DNA from: Anaerolineae bacterium
GTDB taxonomy: Bacteria; Chloroflexota; Anaerolineae; B4-G1; DUEL01
Length of the DNA stretch: 5,726 nucleotides
NCBI GenBank assembly: GCA_016926575.1
Contig: JAFGOJ010000390.1
Coordinates: 1-5,726, forward strand
Reading direction: 5' to 3'
In this document: piece by piece, positions 1-5,726 of the stretch
How the letters are laid out: each line of letters begins with the position of its first letter
Position numbering within the stretch: position 1 is the first letter of the stretch
Translations under genes and position numbers: made by a program
Notes under the pieces: model-generated
What the model saw: only the letters and a program-made list of their open reading frames with translations
What the model was told of the DNA's origin: nothing
Databases searched by the model: none

Positions 1-1305
1 GGCCACGCGCCGCCCGATCTCCACGGCGTAGTTGCTGCCCCTGTCCCACGGGTAGACCTGGCTCATAGTCGCCATCCACAGGCCGGGGACGGGAGTTTGG
101 AGCGGGGGGATGGCGCGTGAGTGGCCGAGCGGCGGCACGGGCTGGGCGTAGGTCTCGGTGAACATCCAACTATCGCGGACCCAACCGCGGCTGAACGCGG
201 GGTTGATCTTGGTCAGGCCGGGCAGGTAAGCCGCCAGCAAGCGTTCTTTCGTGTAGTCAAAATAGGCGTGATGCGGTGGAAGGTAGTCGCCGCAGTAAAT
301 AATGTGATCGCCGCCGTAATGCTCGGGGGAGATGTAGTTGGTGTGCTCGACCAGGCCCATGAAGGGGATACCTTCGCTTTTGGGCAGGTTGATCCAGTAA
401 TGTCCGGCCGAGAACTGGCGGTCGAGGGCCAGGATCAGCACCACCGCGCCCATCGATTTGAGGTTGGTGAGTTGGACGACGTACTCGGTGGGCAGTTCGG
501 GGGTGATGTCGCGCAGCACGTGGGGCGAGCAGGTGGCGATGACGCGTTCGTGGACCACGTCGCCCGCGCCGAGCTCCAGCCGCAGGCCCGCGTCTGTGCG
601 GCGGATGGTGCGCACGTGTGCGTCGAAGTGCAGCGCGCCTCCCTGCGCCTGGACGCGTTCGACCAGCAGGTCGGCGAAGCCCTGAAACCCGCCGACGAAG
701 TAGCCCAGGGCGGCGGTGCGCTTGTAGAGCCGGGCCCACATCCAGGCCATGTTGACCTCGCGGTAGTCTTCGCCGAATTTGCTGATCAGCAGCGGCTTCC
801 ACAACACCTCGTAGGCCCGCTCGCCGACCGTGCGGCGCATCCACGCGTCGGCGGTGACCTGTTCCAGCGGCTGCCAGTTGCGCGTCAGCGTGAGGTACAG
901 GCCGACCACCCCGGCGCGCAGGCGGTCGATCAGGGGGATGGGGGAGAACTGGAGCACGCGGATGGCGCGGTGCAGGGCGGAGACGGGGATGAACTTGAGC
1001 GCCGGAACCGGGCTGTCGAGCGGGTAGAGCCTGCCGTGGTGGTAGACGGTGGTGGTGGGGCGCGGGAAGAAGAGCTGGTCGCTGGCCCCCAGTTCGGCGA
1101 TCAGGTCGATCACGTCGTTGTCGGAGGCGAACCAGTGATGGTAGAAGCGGTCCAGGGCCCACTCCCAGCGTGTGTCGCGGAAACCGGCCGCCAGCCCGCC
1201 TGCGTAGGGGCGCGCCTCGTAGATGGTCACGCGGTGGCCTGCGCGGGTCAGATCGTAGGCCGCGGTGAGGCCGGTGATGCCAGCGCCGATGATGCCGATG
1301 TCCAT
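1..1305 (-). CDS. NAD(P)/FAD-dependent oxidoreductase, HemY/amine-oxidase-like (partial, 3' end outside window)
   Basis: Seen: 435 codons are open from ATG at 1305-1303 to the window edge with no stop, so the C-terminus is cut. An AAAGGA ribosome-binding site at 1317-1312 sits 6 nt before the ATG, and the ATG follows the upstream stop by 3 nt. The protein starts MDIGIIGAGITGLTAAYDL, a Rossmann FAD-binding site (G7, G9, G12). E30 lies at the end of strand 2 (IYEARPYAGG) and R32/G36/G37 form the usual post-Rossmann motif. The last residues (QVYPWDRGSNYAVEIGRR) resemble the C-terminal FAD-contact segment of protoporphyrinogen-oxidase-like flavoproteins, so probably only a few residues are missing. 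Family knowledge: such proteins (COG1232-like) oxidise or isomerise diverse substrates, and several sit in polysaccharide, carotenoid or lipid loci. The substrate cannot be told from sequence; true haem biosynthesis is unlikely because no hem genes are nearby. The preceding flippase-like gene suggests an envelope lipid or glycan role (inference). Confidence 0.9.
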   Translation of the reverse strand, partial: MDIGIIGAGITGLTAAYDLTRAGHRVTIYEARPYAGGLAAGFRDTRWEWALDRFYHHWFASDNDVIDLIAELGASDQLFFPRPTTTVYHHGRLYPLDSPVPALKFIPVSALHRAIRVLQFSPIPLIDRLRAGVVGLYLTLTRNWQPLEQVTADAWMRRTVGERAYEVLWKPLLISKFGEDYREVNMAWMWARLYKRTAALGYFVGGFQGFADLLVERVQAQGGALHFDAHVRTIRRTDAGLRLELGAGDVVHERVIATCSPHVLRDITPELPTEYVVQLTNLKSMGAVVLILALDRQFSAGHYWINLPKSEGIPFMGLVEHTNYISPEHYGGDHIIYCGDYLPPHHAYFDYTKERLLAAYLPGLTKINPAFSRGWVRDSWMFTETYAQPVPPLGHSRAIPPLQTPVPGLWMATMSQVYPWDRGSNYAVEIGRRVA

Positions 1306-1308
1306 AGG

Positions 1309-2319
1309 TTATCCTTTAGCTTGGTCCAAATCCCGTTTTTTTAAGCCGGTGCGCCACATGAACCACAGTCCGGCAAAGGTTTCGGTGGACCACAATACGG
1401 CGTGCAGTAAGGTCTGGTAGCTGATGGCAGTGTTTTCTGGGATGCCGATGCCGGTCAAAATGAGGATAGCAGGAGCGTCGAAGGTGCCGATGTTGCCCGG
1501 GCCGGAGGGCAGAGCGGTGCCCAGGTTCGCCGCGCCGCTCATCAACAGCAGTTGGTGCAGGTTGATATCGAATCCGAAGGCGTTCATCAGCAGCCGGTAG
1601 CTGATCGTCTCCGCGCTCCACACGATGATGGAGAAGAGCATCACCAGCGTCAGCGTCCATGCCGACTTGACCGACGAGAAGCCGTGGATGAAGCGCTCGG
1701 TGGTGCCGCGCACCCTGGGGCGGAAGCGGTGCGGGATCAGCCGGTCGATGAACCATTCCGCCAGGCGTTGGATGGGCTGCGGCCACAGCACCATGGCGTA
1801 GACGAAGGCCAGGGCGGCCCCAAAGATGACGGCGGCCAGCCCCAGCAGAGCCTGTAGATCGACCTGCCGCGCTGCGGGGATGCCGCCGATGAGGCCGGCC
1901 AGGAGCAGCAGCAGGATCATCGTCAGGCCGTCGAAGACCCGCTCGACCAGGATAGAGGCCAGCCCGGCGGCCGCGGGGACGTCGTTGCGCCGGCGCAGGA
2001 GCAGGACGCGCACGATTTCACCCGTGCGGAAGGGGTAGATGTTGTTCGCGCCGCGCCCCATGGCCATCGTGGGCAAGAGGTCGCGCCAGGCGATGCGCCG
2101 TTCGGACGAGAGGAGCGCCTTCCACCGTGCCGTGCGGGCTGCCAGGGCGAACAGGTAGAGCGTCACCGCGGGGAGGATCCACACGTAGTGGGCCTGCCGG
2201 AAGGCCTGCCACACCTCCGCGGGGCGCAGATTGCGGACGGCGATGTAAAGGGAGACGCCGCTGACGATCAAGCCAACGACAGCTCCCCAACGAATGCGGC
2301 GCTTGGGTGATGATTCCAC
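1309..2319 (-). CDS. Flippase-like integral membrane protein (lysylphosphatidylglycerol synthase TM family, UPF0104)
   Basis: Seen: 336 residues from GTG at 2319-2317, stop TAA at 1311-1309. The reading frame stays open further upstream, but there it is out-of-frame antilogous sequence of rlmB, Arg/Pro-rich and not membrane-like. The GTG falls just before the first hydrophobic stretch and 5 nt after the rlmB stop. Hydrophobic segments lie at about 12-28, 46-62, 129-148, 157-178, 221-238, 255-271, 280-293 and 303-322. Family-like motifs are NNIYPFRTGEIVRVLLL (92-108), ERVFDGLTM (126-134) and PSGPGNIGTFDAP (271-283). Family knowledge: this is the membrane half of MprF and of stand-alone proteins thought to move or help make lipid-linked molecules. 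The soluble aminoacyl-transferase domain of MprF is absent, so lysyl-PG synthesis should not be assumed. No clear Shine-Dalgarno precedes the GTG, so translation is probably coupled to rlmB. It is followed after 3 nt by an FAD oxidoreductase, a likely functional partner (inference). Confidence 0.88.
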   Translation of the reverse strand: MESSPKRRIRWGAVVGLIVSGVSLYIAVRNLRPAEVWQAFRQAHYVWILPAVTLYLFALAARTARWKALLSSERRIAWRDLLPTMAMGRGANNIYPFRTGEIVRVLLLRRRNDVPAAAGLASILVERVFDGLTMILLLLLAGLIGGIPAARQVDLQALLGLAAVIFGAALAFVYAMVLWPQPIQRLAEWFIDRLIPHRFRPRVRGTTERFIHGFSSVKSAWTLTLVMLFSIIVWSAETISYRLLMNAFGFDINLHQLLLMSGAANLGTALPSGPGNIGTFDAPAILILTGIGIPENTAISYQTLLHAVLWSTETFAGLWFMWRTGLKKRDLDQAKG

Positions 2320-2324
2320 AGTGT

Positions 2325-3074
2325 CTATGCCGCTGCGGTCTGTCTCTGGCGCAGGGCCTCGTAGAGGACGATTGAACCGGCCACGGCGGCGTTGAGAGAC
2401 GTGATTTTCCCCTTCATCGGCATTTCGACCAGGAAGTCGCATTTCTCTTCGACCAGGCGGCGCAGACCGCTGCCTTCGCTGCCTACCACCAGTGCCAGCG
2501 CTCCGGTCAGGTCGGCCTGATCGTACCGCTTCGCCCCGCGGGCGGCTTCCAGCCCGGCCACCCAGACGTTGTAGGCTTTGAGGGTGTCGATGGTCTGCGA
2601 CAGGTTGGTCACCTGGGCCACCAGCAAATGCTCGACCGCCCCGGAGGAGGAGTTGACCACTGCCGGGGAGACGCCGGCCGCGCGGCGGTCCTGAATGACC
2701 ACGCCGTGTACGCCGACGGCCTCGGCGGTGCGGATCAGGCTGCCCAGGTTTTGCGGGTCCTGGATCAGGTCGAGCAGCAGCAGGAAGGGCGGCTCTCCAC
2801 GTTGTTTCGCGGTGGCGAGGATCGCGTTGATGTCGACGTAGCGGAAGTCGCTGGCTTCCAGCGTCACGCCCTGGTGGTTGGCGTCCTCCAGCCAATTGAG
2901 GTCGCGTCGGGAGATGCGTTGGACGGGGATGCGCGCGGCCTCTGCCATCGTCAGGATGTCGCTGACGACGTCGGTGGCGCGCACGGTGTCTACGATGCTG
3001 ATGCGATAGAACTCCCTGCGCCCGGCTCGCAGCGCCTCGTAAACTGCATTTCTGCCATACAGTGTCTCGCGCAC
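2325..3074 (-). CDS. rlmB: 23S rRNA (guanosine-2'-O-)-methyltransferase, RlmB/TrmH (SpoU) group
   Basis: Role: SAM-dependent 2'-O-methylation of ribose in RNA by a trefoil-knot SPOUT enzyme; the RlmB group modifies a guanosine in the peptidyl-transferase region of 23S rRNA (family knowledge). Seen: 249 residues from GTG at 3074-3072, beginning MRETLYGRNAVYEAL, the normal N-terminus of the family. The N-terminal substrate-binding domain covers about 1-75. The SPOUT domain has motif 1 DLIQDPQNLGSLIRTAEA (102-119; N109 and R115), motif 2 LVVGSEGSGLRRLV (195-208; E200) and motif 3 from EMPMKGKITSLNAAVAGSI (217-235; S226, N228). Length is typical. An upstream ATG at 3176 gives 34 extra Arg/Pro-rich residues inside cysS and is rejected. 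GGAG at 3089-3086 lies 11 nt before the GTG. The gene starts 8 nt after cysS, matching the cysS-rlmB neighbourhood of Firmicutes, although mrnC, which sits between them in Bacillus, is missing. The exact target nucleotide is inferred; a tRNA methylase of the same fold is less likely. Confidence 0.95.
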   Translation of the reverse strand: MRETLYGRNAVYEALRAGRREFYRISIVDTVRATDVVSDILTMAEAARIPVQRISRRDLNWLEDANHQGVTLEASDFRYVDINAILATAKQRGEPPFLLLLDLIQDPQNLGSLIRTAEAVGVHGVVIQDRRAAGVSPAVVNSSSGAVEHLLVAQVTNLSQTIDTLKAYNVWVAGLEAARGAKRYDQADLTGALALVVGSEGSGLRRLVEEKCDFLVEMPMKGKITSLNAAVAGSIVLYEALRQRQTAAA

Positions 3075-3082
3075 GTGTCTTT

Positions 3083-4528
3083 TTACTCCAATCGCCACAC
3101 GGGGCCGTCGGGGTGGTCCTCGATGATCACGCCTATCTCTTGCAGCCGGTCTCGCAGGGCATCGGCGTGTTCCCAATCTCTAGCGTAGCGATAATCCTCG
3201 CGGACGTTGAGGATGATCTGAATCAGGCCATCCAGCAGTTCGCTGTCGATGCCGCGGCTCATATCGGCGGGGATGATGCCGAGCACGTCGCCGCCCAGTT
3301 CGCGGAACATCCCGTCGATGGCGAAGAGCGTGCCGCGGCTGAGGGGACGGCCCTCGTCCATCCAGCGGTTGACCTGCCGGGCCAGGTCGTAGAGGGCGGC
3401 CAATGCCTGGGGCGTGTTGAAGTCGTCGTTCATCGCTTTGGTGAAGGCCTCGCGGAAGGGGTCGAGGTCGGCGATGAAAGAGAGGTCGGCTGTGCCTTCG
3501 GGCATCGTGCGGTTCAGGCGCGCGCGGACGGTGCGCACAGTGTTGTGCAGGCGGCGGACGCCCTGTTCGGCGGCCATCATCGCTTCGCGGCTGTAGTCCA
3601 GCGGCCCGCGGTAGTGGGCGGAGAGGACGAAGGTGCGGATGGCTTCGGGGGAGTAGAGTTTGAGCGCGTCCTTGAGCGTGAGGAAGTTGCCCAGGCTCTT
3701 GCTCATCTTGACCCCGTTGACGGTCAGCGAGCCGACGAGGACCCAGTAGTTGGCGAAGGGCTTGCCGGTGGCGGCCTCCGACTGAGCCAGTTCGCACTCG
3801 TTGTGGGGGAACATATTTTCCAGGCCGCCGCCGTGGATGTCGACGGTATCGCCCAGGTACTTGGTGGCCATGGCCGTGCACTCGGCGTGCCAGCCGGGGT
3901 ATCCCTCGCCCCAGGGGGAGGGCCAGCGCAGGATGTGTTCGGGTTCGGCTTTCTTCCACAGGGCGAAGTCGGCCGGGTGGCGTTTCTCCTCGCGCACCGT
4001 CACCCGCGCGCCGGGTTCCAAGTCTTCGATTTTGCGGCCGGAGAGCTTGCCGTACTCGGGGAACTGCTCTACCGAGAAGTAGACGTCGCCGTCCACTTCG
4101 TAGGCGAAGCCCTTTTCCAACAACTGCTTGACCAGTTCGATCTGCTCGGGAATGTGGCCGCTGGCGCGCGGGGAGATATTCGGGCGCACGACGCCCAGCG
4201 CGTCCATATCCTCGAAGTAAGAGCGGGTATAGGTCTCTACTACCTCCATCGGTTCGACGCGTTCCCTGCGCGCTCCTTTCAGGATGCGGTCCTCACCGGT
4301 GTCGAGCAGGTGCCCGACGTCGGTGATGTTCTGCACGTAGCGCACCTTGTAGCCGAGGAACCGCAGATAGCGCACCAAGACATCCATGGCCACGTACAGC
4401 TTGGCGTGGCCGATGTGGGCGTGATCGTAGACGGTAGGCCCGCAGACGTACATGTGAACCCGTCCGGGCTCCAAAGGCTTGAACAGCTCTTTTTCTCGAC
4501 TCAAGTAATTGTAGACGTGTAGGGCCAT
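3083..4528 (-). CDS. cysS: Cysteinyl-tRNA synthetase (class I)
   Basis: Role: ATP-dependent charging of tRNA-Cys with cysteine in the cytoplasm. Seen: 481 residues, close to the usual length, starting MALHVYNYLSREKELFKPL. The HIGH signature is at 38-41 (HIGHAK) and KMSKS at 274-278 (VKMSKSLGNF). Zinc ligands expected from the E. coli enzyme are present: C29 in YVCGPTVYD, C217 in GWHAECTAM, and H242 and E246 in FPHNECELAQS. The motif DIHGGG lies at 230-235. The anticodon-binding helical region runs to the C-terminal block around 448-481 with the common ADALRDRLQEIG element (455-466). Start choice: ATG at 4528-4526 follows AAGGA (6 nt away) and AGGAG (11 nt away) and gives the normal N-terminus. 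An in-frame ATG at 4552 would add eight residues and overlap the upstream gene by 10 nt. It lies 14 nt after the yacL-like gene and 8 nt before rlmB. No T-box-like leader is visible directly before it. Oddity: the usual HHENE after DIHGGG is HNECE here, with both zinc ligands kept. Confidence 0.98.
   Translation of the reverse strand: MALHVYNYLSREKELFKPLEPGRVHMYVCGPTVYDHAHIGHAKLYVAMDVLVRYLRFLGYKVRYVQNITDVGHLLDTGEDRILKGARRERVEPMEVVETYTRSYFEDMDALGVVRPNISPRASGHIPEQIELVKQLLEKGFAYEVDGDVYFSVEQFPEYGKLSGRKIEDLEPGARVTVREEKRHPADFALWKKAEPEHILRWPSPWGEGYPGWHAECTAMATKYLGDTVDIHGGGLENMFPHNECELAQSEAATGKPFANYWVLVGSLTVNGVKMSKSLGNFLTLKDALKLYSPEAIRTFVLSAHYRGPLDYSREAMMAAEQGVRRLHNTVRTVRARLNRTMPEGTADLSFIADLDPFREAFTKAMNDDFNTPQALAALYDLARQVNRWMDEGRPLSRGTLFAIDGMFRELGGDVLGIIPADMSRGIDSELLDGLIQIILNVREDYRYARDWEHADALRDRLQEIGVIIEDHPDGPVWRLE
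3086..3089 (-). promoter_or_regulatory. Probable ribosome-binding site of rlmB inside the end of cysS
   Basis: GGAG (3089-3086, minus strand) lies within the last sense codons of cysS, 11 nt before the GTG at 3074. The spacing is long but workable. It supports the GTG start, since nothing comparable precedes the ATG at 3176. It is a short match, so coincidence cannot be excluded; the protein N-terminus is the stronger argument for the start. Confidence 0.4.
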
Positions 4529-4534
4529 CTCTCT

Positions 4535-4544
4535 TCCTTCTCCT
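4535..4544 (-). promoter_or_regulatory. Ribosome-binding site of cysS, overlapping the yacL stop codon
   Basis: On the minus strand the stretch AGGAGAAGGA (4544-4535) holds two overlapping Shine-Dalgarno-like cores: AGGAG, 11 nt from the ATG at 4528, and AAGGA, 6 nt from it. It settles the cysS start at 4528 rather than 4552, where this purine stretch would be coding. The A and G of the first core are also the last two bases of the upstream TAG stop, so translation of the two genes may be coupled. Confidence 0.7.
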
Positions 4545-5607
4545 ATGACCATTTTTTACTCTCTTCGACAGGGCGTGCGAAAATCATCCGGCCGGCCGTG
4601 GTTTGCAGCATTTTGGTGACGACGACTTCGGTGTGGGAGTTGATGTAGGAGCGCCCGCTTTCGACGACGACCATCGTGCCATCGTCCAGATAGCCGACGC
4701 CCTGGTCGGACTCTTTGCCTTCCTGGATCACATTGACGACGAACGCTTCACCGGGCAGGTAGACGGCTTTGACGGCGTTGGCCAGTTCGTTGATGTTGAG
4801 CACCGGCACGCCCTGGAGCTCTGCCACCCGGTTGAGGTTGTAATCGTTGGTGACGATGGCGCAGTGGAGTTGTTTGGCCAGGAAGACGAGCTTGTCGTCG
4901 ACTTCGCGCACGTCTTCGACGTCCATGTCGATGATGCGCACCGGGGTGATCGATTCTTCCTGGAGGCGATGCAGAACGTCCAACCCACGCCGCCCGCGAT
5001 TGCGCCGCAGGGCATCGGACGAGTCTGCGATGTGTTGCAACTCGTTCAGGATGAAGTTGGGCACCAGCATCTCGCCGCTGATGAAGCCGGTGCGGCTGAT
5101 GTCGGCGATGCGCCCGTCGATGATGACGCTGGTATCCAATAGCACCGGCGGCACGTTCGGAGCGGTGGACTTGCTCTCCTTGCTCGACGCGCGGTAGCCA
5201 CGGATGAAGTTGAACACCTCCTGCTGGCGCATGGTCATCGCCGCAATGCCCAGGTAGCTGAAAAGAATCGTGCCGACGAAGGGCAAGATTTGATTGAGGG
5301 GGATAGGGAGCAGGGACAGGGGAATGGCCAACAGAGCGGCGATGACGAGGCCGATTACCAAGCCGATAGTGCCTGCTATCAACTGTTGCAGCGGTACGTG
5401 ACGCAGGCCGTGTCTCAAGGACCGCAGCGGCTTGACCGAGATGTAGGGGGTCAACACCAGCCCGGCCAGTGCGCCGACCAGAAAAAACGTGGTGGCATAG
5501 ATGTAAGGAGGGGAGTTGCTGACTTCAGCCAACCGTGCGCCTAAGAACAAACCGCCCACAGAAAAAAGAATCATTCCAATAATACGAGAAATAAAATCAG
5601 TGCTCAT
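4543..5607 (-). CDS. yacL: YacL-type membrane-anchored PIN/TRAM domain protein
   Basis: Role: member of the YacL family, integral membrane proteins with a cytoplasmic PIN (RNase-fold) domain and a C-terminal TRAM RNA-binding domain. The family is believed to act on RNA, but the substrate is not settled (family knowledge). Seen: 354 residues, close to the 366 I recall for B. subtilis YacL. Hydrophobic segments lie at about 7-28, 36-55, 76-100 and 105-124. The PIN domain covers about 153-275 with acidic residues D158 (LLDTSVIIDG), D164, E189 (ILNELQHIAD), D237/D238 (VDDKLVFLA) and D255 (VTNDYNLNR), consistent with an intact metal site. The TRAM domain covers about 283-345 (EAFVVNVIQEGKE, GYLDDGTMVVVE, VVVTKMLQTTAGRMIFA). 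ATG at 5607-5605 follows AAGGA at 5621-5617, 9 nt away. The stop TAG at 4545-4543 overlaps the cysS ribosome-binding region. It is the first gene of the run, preceded by two hairpins. The first ~18 codons are visibly AT-richer than the rest, common at operon starts and easing translation initiation. The symbol is by family and synteny, not orthology proof. Confidence 0.93.
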   Translation of the reverse strand: MSTDFISRIIGMILFSVGGLFLGARLAEVSNSPPYIYATTFFLVGALAGLVLTPYISVKPLRSLRHGLRHVPLQQLIAGTIGLVIGLVIAALLAIPLSLLPIPLNQILPFVGTILFSYLGIAAMTMRQQEVFNFIRGYRASSKESKSTAPNVPPVLLDTSVIIDGRIADISRTGFISGEMLVPNFILNELQHIADSSDALRRNRGRRGLDVLHRLQEESITPVRIIDMDVEDVREVDDKLVFLAKQLHCAIVTNDYNLNRVAELQGVPVLNINELANAVKAVYLPGEAFVVNVIQEGKESDQGVGYLDDGTMVVVESGRSYINSHTEVVVTKMLQTTAGRMIFARPVEESKKWS

Positions 5608-5630
5608 AGGGGGGATTCCTTATAAATAAG

Positions 5631-5660
5631 TAACTGCTCAGGCTGTGCGCCTGGCAGTTA
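5631..5660 (-). terminator. Imperfect stem-loop with T-rich tail upstream of yacL (possible terminator or leader hairpin)
   Basis: The arms TAACTGC (5631-5637) and GCAGTTA (5654-5660) are exact inverted copies. Inside them CAGGC (5639-5643) pairs with GCCTG (5649-5653), leaving a one-base bulge at 5638 and a TGTGC loop (5644-5648). That is a 12-bp stem. Read on the minus strand it is followed by CTTATTTATAAGG, a weak T-rich tail, as in a rho-independent terminator for a gene to the right or an attenuator in the yacL leader. On the plus strand no T-run follows, so it would act only in the minus direction. Only 23 nt separate it from the yacL start. The broken T-run keeps confidence low for termination; the pairing itself is certain. 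Confidence 0.4.
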
Positions 5661-5689
5661 CCCGCTTGGCGCGGCGAAGGGAGAAAGTG

Positions 5690-5726
5690 GGGGTTTTGCG
5701 GGCGGCTTCGCCGCCCGCAAAACCCC
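5690..5726. repeat. Perfect 17-bp inverted repeat (REP-like hairpin) at the right window edge
   Basis: The left arm GGGGTTTTGCGGGCGGC (5690-5706) and right arm GCCGCCCGCAAAACCCC (5710-5726) are perfect reverse complements around a TTC loop. On the minus strand the tip reads GGCGAAGCC, containing GCGAAGC, a sequence known to form unusually stable small hairpins. The T4 tract lies before and the A4 tract after the GC core on both strands, opposite to an intrinsic terminator, so a terminator reading is disfavoured. It looks more like a REP-type or other dispersed palindromic element. The arm reaches the last base of the window, so the element may be longer. No second copy is seen here, so repeat status outside the window is an inference. 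Confidence 0.75.

Noticed and set aside
121..1344. 407-codon open frame on the plus strand
   Set aside because: It is in exact antisense register with the flavoprotein gene, has a low-complexity Val/Gly/Asp-rich product with no family features, and is open only because the sense gene lacks TTA, CTA and TCA codons there.
2538..2549. 12-nt match to the core of the edge palindrome (GCGGGCGGCTTC)
   Set aside because: It lies inside the rlmB coding sequence (Glu-Ala-Ala-Arg-Gly region) without the inverted partner, and is expected by chance in GC-rich DNA.
2320..2895. N-terminal extension of the flippase-like protein to an ATG at 2895
   Set aside because: The extra 192 residues are Arg/Gly/Pro-rich, non-membrane and lie in another frame over the well-supported rlmB gene.
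3062..4522. 486-codon open frame on the plus strand opposite cysS
   Set aside because: Codon-for-codon antisense of cysS, which has all its catalytic and zinc motifs. The product is a Val/Asp/Gly/Ala-rich shadow.
4529..4552. Alternative cysS start at 4552
   Set aside because: It would add eight residues foreign to the family, overlap the upstream gene by 10 nt and turn the clear ribosome-binding site into coding sequence.
4603..5142. 179-codon plus-strand frame opposite the PIN domain
   Set aside because: Same antisense register as the yacL-like gene, whose PIN residues are conserved; the Asp/Val-rich product mirrors the sense codons.
5608..5726. T-box riboswitch before a cysS-containing operon, as in Firmicutes
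   Set aside because: No T-box-like GGTGG-ACCGCG motif, specifier loop or antiterminator is visible in the 119 nt; a leader further right cannot be excluded.

Overview
The window is a GC-rich bacterial segment in which every supportable gene lies on the minus strand. Five genes form one tightly packed run, read from the right end to the left: a YacL-type membrane PIN/TRAM protein, cysteinyl-tRNA synthetase (cysS), a 23S rRNA 2'-O-ribose methyltransferase of the RlmB/TrmH group (rlmB), a multi-pass flippase-like membrane protein of the lysylphosphatidylglycerol-synthase transmembrane family, and an FAD-dependent oxidoreductase that runs off the left edge. The gaps are only 14, 8, 5 and 3 nt, so a single operon is the simplest reading.

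The gene content and protein style (GTG starts, strong GC bias, a YacL homologue in a non-Firmicute-like base composition) suggest a Chloroflexota bacterium, perhaps Anaerolineae. This is an inference without database support. Order and partners recall the Bacillus/Clostridium block in which yacL lies upstream of cysS and rlmB, but ispD, ispF, gltX, cysE and mrnC, which lie between them in Bacillus, are absent here.

Layout: 5690-5726 is a perfect 17-bp inverted repeat at the right edge; 5631-5660 is a second, imperfect stem-loop followed by a T-rich stretch on the minus strand; 5607-4543 yacL-like; 4528-3083 cysS; 3074-2325 rlmB; 2319-1309 flippase-like; 1305 to beyond 1 FAD oxidoreductase. 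The first three genes serve RNA metabolism and translation (a PIN nuclease-fold protein, tRNA charging, ribosome modification). The last two look like envelope or lipid/glycan enzymes, and their link to the first three is not obvious.

The FAD gene has no stop inside the window and is masked by long antisense reading frames (for example 121-1344 on the plus strand). It was recovered by direct translation: 435 uninterrupted codons with a GxGxxG dinucleotide-binding start. I saw no mobile element, CRISPR array, tRNA or rRNA gene. Apart from the two hairpins and the mixed operon, the region is ordinary core genome, and I found no convincing undescribed system.
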